The notes under the pieces are model-generated. The model worked only from the letters and a program-made list of their open reading frames with translations. It did not search any database and was not told the DNA's origin. DNA of 26,402 nucleotides from assembly GCA_002633005.1 (NCBI GenBank), contig NMRA01000763.1, forward strand, positions 129,160 through 155,561, written 5' to 3'. Of this stretch, positions 19,976-26,402 are shown in pieces. Made by a program: the position numbers and the translations under genes. Each line of letters begins with the position of its first letter. Positions within the stretch are counted from its first letter, which is position 1. This DNA comes from Phoronis australis. Lineage: Eukaryota; Phoronida; Phoronidae.

Positions 19976-21806
19976 GGTCTTACAGGCTTCAAACAACAAA
20001 GACCATGGCCTTGTCACCAGTGGCAGTGAATCAAAGATGTTGCTGAACCACGAACACAAAATAACACTAGAGTTGAAAAGGTAAAAGCTGCTTCTTCCGT
20101 GAGGGCGCGCGCCATGAGTTGCTGTTTTACCGATTCATGAAAGACGACAGTGGTGTATAGCTTTTATTATTTATAATATTTTAGTCTGGGTGGCACTTGC
20201 AGTTACAGTTCTCCACCAATGACAATTGTGTTGTGTCCGGGTCGCGTCGTTGTGAAATATTTTAAGTTTTGGCTGTATTTTACTTGTACTCTGGGTTGTA
20301 CTCAGGTTTTAGTGTTTGGTTCCTGATGACACACATGTACTTTGAATGGATACACCTCTCCATCCACTAAATCTATCACCATTCGCTTAAACCACACGTT
20401 TGTTGTCTTGCTCGTGTATTCGCGTTGACGCTGATGCTCTTTATAATCCCGACTAACAATTACACTAACCTACTGACACAAGCCCAAACGTTCCCAGAAA
20501 GACAGCATGAATAAATCCAAATAATGTAAAAGGTCACAAAAATTTTGTTAATACGTGTTCTTTTGTCTTTTGACTCGCCATACCCACGCAACAGCGATAC
20601 GCTGCAACCCACGGATAACCAAAACGGAAGAAGAAGCATGGAAGAAGAAAATTCATAACCGAATACTAAAGCTAAGAAGGGAAAATAATGTTGCTTGCGA
20701 ATCATAATGGATTGGTATAAATAGGATAGAGCTCAATGCTCCGAAGGTGTACACGCTAGAAGGCAAATTATGCGACAAATGAAAACGTTTTCAAAAGGAC
20801 CTTGAGTCCGAAGGTTTACAAATCCAACAAAAAGAAGGTCTAGTTGAAACAATTGACGAGATCTAACAACAGAGGAGCAAAATTTTACTGGCTGTATTCC
20901 AAAATTTGATAATGTAACTAAATGTAGCGACTCAGTAAGCATTGACAAAATTTGTTTGGATCCCATTGAGGAGCACTGGCTCTTCGAATCACTAGTTTCA
21001 AACGGCACGTGTGCAGAAACTAACTCCAAAATTTTTCACGAAATCACTTTTCAGAACCTCGTGTCCAGAAAGATCGAACGTTTACTTTTGAAAATGATAA
21101 GCATTCGAACTTCAGTGGATATTCAGATTTATGGATTCTTGGTCTAACTAACCTTGAAACCGAGAAATACTGTGATTTCATACTTTCGGCCCAAACACGT
21201 TCTCACTTGTAGATTTCAATTCAGGTCGTATTGCTTTATCACTTTCAAGGGGTTCATTTTTAGCGACTTGTCCCAGTGTGCAACAACCGGACTTTGGCTG
21301 ACTAATATACCACCCACGTGTGATATGTGTAACTGAAGTTGCCAGCAGTGACAGTATATCAAATGTGTTGCAGGACCACTATGACGAAAGACATCAGAGT
21401 CAAACGGTGTGGTGCAGTTCATCTGTAAACGTCCTGGACGTGTGTACTCCTATGTGCAACTTGTTTGATTCGGAAAAATGAAGTAAAAATTCTATTCGCT
21501 ACTCATTCAGACACCGTCTTTATTCATGTACACTGTTTCATACCTGGTTCCAGGGCACAATCTCTCAAAAACTGCAAAACTTTGCAAAAGAAAATAGCAC
21601 ATTATTAGTAAAACAACGGTGTCAATAACAATATCGAATTTCATTTAATAAAAATATTTCAGAAGTGGTATCAGAAACACTGTTAATAATCTAAAATATG
21701 ATCATTTCATTTTCGTTTAGTGAACGACTTTTAAATAATAGTATTGGAATGTTTCACATAAATCTGAAGAGCTATTTCTGAGAAATGTTCTTAACACTTA
21801 TTTAGG
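19976..21806 (+). repeat. Array unit 9 (nearly complete, best reference copy)
   Basis: It contains start block, A (~20165), C (~20615), TATA box (20716), B (~20971) and end block in order, over 1831 bases without foreign insertions. A gap of roughly 170 bases near 20540 (GGTCACAAAAATTTTG joined to GTTCTTTTGTC) is the only clear loss. Open frames on both strands here (for example 20460-20705 and 20733-21029 on the minus strand) are not conserved in other units. Confidence 0.7.
20716..20724 (+). promoter_or_regulatory. TATA box candidate in unit 9
   Basis: TATAAATAG followed by GATAGAGCTCAATGCTCCG, again the conserved arrangement. Confidence 0.35.
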
Positions 21807-22628
21807 GTCATACAGGATCTGAACAAGCAGGATCCACTACTGGCAACAAACCAAACTTGTCGCTGAGACACTAACACAAAAAGACACCAGAGTCAGAAAG
21901 GTAAGAGAAGCCCTGAAGTTGCCTCTTGTGTCATGCCACATGCCATGAGGTGCTGTCTTACCCGATGCATGAAGCACGATAGGGGTAACTGTCGTTATTG
22001 ATAACACTTTGGTCTTCACCTGTTACCACTTTTGGTGTCCATTTCGTTGTAAGAGACTTCAAGTGTTGCCTGCATTTTAGTTGCACCCTTGGTTCTACTC
22101 ATGCATTAATGCTTGGGCTGTGGTGACGCACATCCGATCTAATGAATAGATCTGCCCATTTGTCAATTGTATTTACAATTTGCTTGGACTAGACGTTTGT
22201 TATTTTTCTTGCTTGACGCTAACGCACTTTCTAATACCGCCCAACAATTGCCCTAACATACCAATGATAAGGAAAATGAAATGTTTTAAAAAGACCCTAT
22301 TTGGCCAAGTGTTCACAACTCCGACAGAAAAAAAGCTAGTTAGATCAAAACTGGTTTCAAGATTTATGATACCAGAAACCTCAACAACAGCGGAACAGCA
22401 AAACTTTATTGGCGGTAACCACTTTGTTTGCCTCCTTTCCAGAGGCACAGGCTCTTCGAAGAACTACAGGCATGTGCTTCCAAATTCCCGAATATTTTGC
22501 TCGAAATCGCTGTTCGGAACCTCTTGTCATGAAAGTTTGAAGTTTTAGCGTTCGAACAAATGGGGTTTAGGACTTGCGTTGATCTTCGAAATTGAAGACT
22601 TATAAACCGTGAATTTATACCTTAGGTC
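21807..22628 (+). repeat. Array unit 10 (last, 3'-truncated)
   Basis: Start block, A (~21990), a join near 22265 that skips C, then B (~22442). Array similarity ends at GTGAATTTATACCTTAGGTC (~22628), directly before a cytosine-rich tract. This is the right edge of the array. Confidence 0.65.
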
Positions 22629-22631
22629 CTG

Positions 22632-22648
22632 CCCCCCCCCTCCCCCCC
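22632..22648. repeat. Cytosine homopolymer tract at the array edge
   Basis: Nine C, one T, seven C. It lies at the exact place where the 1.9 kb repeat stops and is followed by TAAATCCGCCTATGCG. Confidence 0.9.
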
Positions 22649-22731
22649 TAAATCCGCCTATGCGTTTACGCAACCTCGAGGGAGGACGTATGCTTGAAGA
22701 ATCTGGGGAAAAGGAACTGGCTAATATAGGT

Positions 22732-22752
22732 GACGCAATATTTCATTGCGTC
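22732..22752. repeat. Perfect 8-bp inverted repeat with 5-base loop
   Basis: GACGCAAT, loop ATTTC, ATTGCGTC; another GACGCAA follows at 22760. It could form a hairpin in DNA or RNA; no poly-T follows, so it is not a terminator by that rule. Confidence 0.6.
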
Positions 22753-23879
22753 GAAAGTCGACGCAAAAGATCACGCCATAACTTTAGCAGCAGAATAATT
22801 GTAGAAAACTAATTGTTGCAACGCTGGTAAATAACTTAGATTACTCTAGGAAGATTTTATTCGGTCAGTTTTTACCCACAATGGCACAAATTTGTATATT
22901 TAATTTAGTAAACAGCTTCGAACCAAGGCTAGAGCCTTCCGAGCCCTTTGGCGTAAGAACACAATACTTGGTGTTTTGCGTATACTTCAAGGGGTAAAAC
23001 TTTGAAAATAATATTTTTGGGGTAACCTGGTACATGTTATCCTAAATAAGTAATCTGTGTTTTCATGTAGAGCGCAAAAATGATTAACCCATTGATTCAA
23101 AAAGAACACTCTCGCAAACGAAAACGCACACAATTTTCAGCTATATTACACTGGTTAAAAACAACTTCTATAAGTTTATTGCCTCGGATTCTAGTGATCA
23201 CCAGGGCAAGTCAAAACTCTTAAGGGGACACAATTTTAAACCTTTGGTATGAATCAGCGATATAAAAATGGAAATAGACCGACTTAAGTTCATCAGCAAT
23301 GTAGACACAACAGTTACAGACACTGACTGCGTTTGTTAACGTCTTGTGGCAATGATAAAAATAATCACGATTTTTTCTACTATGATTGATAACAAGTTTT
23401 ACTCTGATAAGGTATGATGCAATATGAATGTCTAATTTGCAGATCGGCATTTGCAAAAATGTTTACTGGGTTTAATGAATCCGTTTGTTATGAACCACTG
23501 TAAAAGTATGATTACTTATTGTACATTCGAAGCACGCCTCATAAGAATAAAAACATACACATGCGTGATGATCCTGGGGATACCTCTATTACAGGCATGA
23601 ATGAAGATACATAGTTGTTAAGCCATAGAAGATAATAAGGCTTACATAATATCACACTGAGCCATCTACACCAGGCATATACAAAGGATACAATAGTTCA
23701 AAAGAAGCCACTACTACTCATTTTTCATAGTATTTACTAAATCACAAACACCTAGATTTATGTAAGAAGTTACATAGTACGATGCTACACAACCCGCTCT
23801 GCCACATTTATAGAAGACCTAAGTGGAAACATTTAACGACATATATTTTCTATGCAAGATTAAAACCACGCAAAACATG

Positions 23880-24110
23880 TTAACTCTCCAGGACCAAAAA
23901 TAAATATCTCAAAACCAGAACTTTTACTTAAGCAAGAATTAAAACAATGCAATATATTGAGATTGTTTTCACACAGAAGACCAAAAAACAAATCAAGACC
24001 AAAATTCACCACGTCAAGACTGAAAATTCATCACATCAGCACCTATACTTTATCACGTGAGGACCAAAAATTCTTCACTTCAGGATCAAAATAAAATACG
24101 ACCGAACTTA
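23880..24110. repeat. Degenerate ~27-bp tandem repeat in a putative intron
   Basis: Variants of the word AGGACCAAAAATTCATCACGTC return at irregular ~25-30 base steps, clearest from 23995 to 24095 (AAGACCAAAATTCACCACGTC, AAGACTGAAAATTCATCACATC, AGGACCAAAAATTCTTCACTTC). It lies directly downstream (minus strand) of the splice donor at 24135-24140, thus inside the intron of the coding relic if that gene model holds. Confidence 0.55.
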
Positions 24111-24140
24111 AATTTTAATAAGTCAAGTTCAAAAACTTAC

Positions 24141-24840
24141 CATGTCTGTAACTTATCATGCCAGGACACCACGCCATCATCCCCAAGCATTGATCATTCA
24201 AAGTGATAATGTCCGTACTACACGAATAAACAAGGGCTAAGTGTTCAACCTCTCGCCGGCGACAGACATATTATCTTGGAAATGCGGTTGAATTTCTTTC
24301 ATCTAATCCACGTTTTACAATAGATGCCAATGTATAGGTACACACTGGATTGTCATCATTGCATAATGGGTGATCACGTAGTCTCTGGGCATGAAAACAA
24401 TTCTCTCCCGGCGTGATAAGTTTTCTGACACAATAAATCCTGGTTGCCAATTGTTTTTGATTCTACAGAGATTTCAGTTCTTGAATAGAAAGTGTGTTCT
24501 GGATTTTTCCGCTTCAGCTTTCCATTCAGCTAACTAGTGCACAGCAGTGTTTTTAATATCCCGTGACGGCTGCACTGCAACGAATCACTTCTGGTACAAC
24601 ATTCCGTAAATGACGTTCGTATTTTGCACATTTCTTCGGTTTAACAGTTTTCCAAGAGCAATATATTCATTGGACAAGTTTCGGTTTGGTATTCGGTTTT
24701 ATTTTCTTTCTCAGGTAGTCCTTGAGCTCATGCTCTGAAAGTTTTGAAAACGCAACCGGCTCGCTGAATTCATCAACCAAACATTTATTTTTAAAAATTC
24801 TCTCAAAAGTGGACTTTTTTAAAACACCGTGTTGACCATA
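24141..24840 (-). pseudogene. Decayed coding exon of unknown family ending at a splice donor
   Basis: Reading down the minus strand from 24840, one frame is protein-like over 233 codons apart from about six stops. First comes a lysine-rich segment with FSKLSEHELKDYLRKKIKP (24734-24678), which recalls the helix-turn-helix of a SAP DNA-binding motif. Then come CAKYERHLRNVVPEV, IYCVRKLITPGENCFHAQRL with RDHPLCNDDNPVC, then CRRREVEHLALVYSCSTD and WCPGMISYRHG. The last codons meet GACATG|GTAAGT (donor on plus 24135-24140). Stops in frame at about 24669, 24555, 24528, 24516, 24465 and 24273 show that it is broken or contains small introns I cannot see. In the middle (about 24520-24480) another frame, AEWKAEAEKSRTHFLFKN, looks better, which suggests an indel pair. 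I do not recognise the family. A mobile-element protein or an old host-gene copy are both possible. Confidence 0.45.
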
Positions 24841-26190
24841 TTCGTCAGTGTAGAAAAGCGAAATGAACTAATTTGTACATACTGCTCAAAACTCTTTTGT
24901 GGTCATACGGAAACGCAAATTAACGTCTCTGTCTTACAACGCTGTGTGTGCTTGGCATTTCTGATAAAGCGCTTTCATGCTGGGAATTTTTGGAAGATAA
25001 GAGCACCGTTTCAAAAAATTGTATTTCCTCTTATAGCTGAGCACAGAAGAATTATTCTGCGATTTTAGGACTGAAACGGAACCATTAGAATTTGCAAAAC
25101 TCGGGGAGGGGGGGATGGCGATACAAGCATGATTTTTTATTTTCGCGCCAAACATGAAGTTGCCACTTCTCATGCAACGTCACTTACTACCTAAAGTGGC
25201 CAGATCATACGCTATAAATATCACAAGACGCTTTGCTTCTCAAAAGTGCACCTTGATCAATTTTCTATCATTGTTTTCGACATCGCAATCGCTTTACCAA
25301 AGATTCACGCACATATGCCGCGTAGAGTCAAATACCTCTTCACCACGTATTCACATCTCCCGTTCACAATTACTTTATTTTACATAACTTGTCAATATAT
25401 TGTTGACAGAAAATATTCAATTTTGGAACAACGCGAACGACCAACTGATAGGGGCCTACGTGTACATGTACGTGTGACTAGCTCAAGATTTTAACGTCAC
25501 CGATACATGAAAACGGAATGAGCAAAGCTACAATTGGCTTCAGCCTCAACAGTGGTCATTACGTGTTTGGTGTCACCGTCTACGTTCGTGGAAATCGTAA
25601 CCATAGTATGATATCGAAGTTAGAGCCATCGAAGTCCGTGGGTTTAGGGCATACTGGACCGTACGTGAATTTCAGTTCGCATCTGTACTGCAAGGGCCAA
25701 TACTATAAAATCCCCGAGTGAGAGCCCTTCGCGGTGTAACAACTCACTCACTATCTAATCACCATGGGCGCGTGATAGGAGACTGGTGACTAACTTATAA
25801 AACGTAAAAAGATGCAGTTTGGCGTTACACAAACAAAATCAATTGTGGTCGAAGACTGTCAAACATAGCTGCGTTTACAAAATGACTACAGCGTTGTATT
25901 AAACGACAAGCAGCCAATCTAATGCAACTTGTTAACGTCGCGAGTCAAATTAAAGATCAAATGTAAAGAAATGTTCACGTTTTTTATCCAAAACGTGTTG
26001 CATTGTCCATAATCCAATGCTTACTATTACCGCTTGCCTTCAACCTTCGAATTTGTGGTGTTACACAACCGATGTGACCGCATGTAACCGAGACGGTAAA
26101 ACTACGTTAATTTATTTGACCGCATCGACTCTCAAAGTGGTATCAGCCTGACAACCTATTACGCAACTGCTACTCTAGCCTAAAAATAGC
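24841..26190. other. No firm gene; one weak open frame
   Basis: The stretch is outside the 1.9 kb array. A 67-residue plus-strand frame at 25518-25721 (ending YYKIPE) is unsupported by a start context or splice site. A CCAAT (25697-25701) and TATAAAA (25704-25710) lie at its end but are too close together for a usual promoter. Frames at 24829-25068, 25154-25387 and 25246-25494 look accidental. Confidence 0.4.
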
Positions 26191-26193
26191 AGC

Positions 26194-26402
26194 CTGGGCC
26201 CGGTCTCCAATCTCCGTACTCAGACTCGAATCATGCTCAAACTCACACTTCATACTCAACTCGAGTACAGACTCAGCTTTGGTGTATTCAATGTCATACT
26301 CGAAAAATCTGTACTCGAAATTTCGAGCACGTACTCAGTTTTCGAGTGTACTCGAACTGAAGTGTATCTCATCTATATTTCGAGTACGATTTTGAGTAAA
26401 AA
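26194..26402. repeat. ACTCGAGT-rich dispersed repeat running off the window
   Basis: It starts with the same 20 bases as the insert at 8584 (CTGGGCCCGGTCTCCAATCT). It then consists of short, partly palindromic words (ACTCGAGTAC, TACTCGAAA, TTTCGAGTAC) in both orientations to the window end. No open frame. The end is not in the window. Confidence 0.6.

Larger units (their letters stand above)
1920..22628 (+). repeat. Long head-to-tail array of a ~1.9 kb repeat unit
   Basis: The same ordered set of segments returns again and again on the + strand. Anchor A, GTTATTGATAACATTTTG-like, lies at about 1985, 5630, 8494, 11939, 17713, 18899, 20165 and 21990. Anchor C, GGATAACCAAAACGGAAG-like, lies at about 3313, 6190, 9463, 10500, 14037, 14380, 16385 and 20615. 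Anchor B, GGCACTGGCTCTTCGAAGAA-like, lies at about 3699, 9829, 10848, 16738, 17838, 19172, 20971 and 22442. The block GGGTCATACAGGATCTGAAC that I use as the unit start recurs at about 5441, 8291, 11747, 14748, 17518, 18712, 19976 and 21807. Distances A to C (~500-600), C to B (~350-390) and B to A (~950-1090) are constant once insertions are removed, giving a unit of about 1.9 kb. Copies are diverged and several have lost internal pieces, as expected from old unequal exchange. Open frames inside it are not conserved between copies, so I do not call it protein-coding. Confidence 0.85.
22629..23870. other. Unique-looking sequence without a gene
   Basis: No array units, no recognised transposon and no convincing exon. 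It contains the C tract and, at 22732-22752, a perfect 8-bp hairpin. Short open frames at 22609-22812 (plus) and 23220-23456 (minus) show no motif. Confidence 0.5.

Noticed and set aside
1920-22628. CRISPR array or phage-like repeat system
   Set aside because: Repeat units are about 1.9 kb, diverged and nested with animal transposons; there are no short identical repeats with equal-sized spacers.
22609-22812. 67-residue plus-strand frame with a proline run
   Set aside because: The proline run is just the translated C tract at the array edge; nothing else supports coding.
25697-25710. CCAAT plus TATA promoter
   Set aside because: The two boxes are only a few bases apart, unlike the usual spacing of tens of bases, and no gene follows.

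Overview
The window reads as non-coding, repeat-dominated DNA from a multicellular animal, most likely a marine invertebrate. The evidence is AT-rich sequence with no dense open frames, relics of animal transposons (a THAP zinc-finger exon between terminal inverted repeats, a tRNA-derived SINE, an (ATT)n-tailed LINE end) and GT..AG-style splice signals. Nothing suggests a bacterial operon, CRISPR array, rRNA or intact phage. I cannot name the species; a cnidarian-like or mollusc-like genome is a guess. No complete, intact protein-coding gene is visible.

Layout. 1-300: nothing recognised. 300-800: degenerate ~130-165 bp repeats built on a GATGGC word. 980-1322 (minus): broken C-terminal end of a cysteine-rich (CXC-like) protein. 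1323-1919: unassigned. About 1920-22628: one long head-to-tail array of a ~1.9 kb repeat unit in about ten divergent, internally rearranged copies, all on the + strand. 22629-23870: no gene. 23880-24110: short degenerate tandem repeat. 24141-24840 (minus): decayed protein-coding relic ending at a good splice donor. 24841-26190: nothing firm. 26194-26402: ACTCGAGT-rich repeat sharing its first 20 bases with an insert at 8584.

The 1.9 kb array is a host for other elements. Comparing its copies with each other exposes the insertions: a LINE 3' end (2160-2314, 10-bp target duplication), two inserts of unknown type (about 2454-3127 and 4166-5158), two arrays of ~150 bp modules carrying CTCF-like words (about 6597-8140 and 15430-16290), an ACTCG-rich insert (about 8584-8940), a 151-bp insert with a 10-bp target duplication and a degenerate hammerhead-like core (10130-10280), a 1512-bp THAP-carrying DNA transposon with 15-bp perfect terminal inverted repeats and a 2-bp AT duplication (12409-13920), and a 232-bp SINE with a 13-bp target duplication (14862-15093).

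The unit itself is not obviously coding. Two small signals recur between copies: a TATAAATA box with a conserved downstream segment, and a short ATG frame that runs into a GGTAAG-like splice donor. These suggest the ancestral unit may once have been transcribed. All identifications rest on reading the sequence by eye; no database search was possible.
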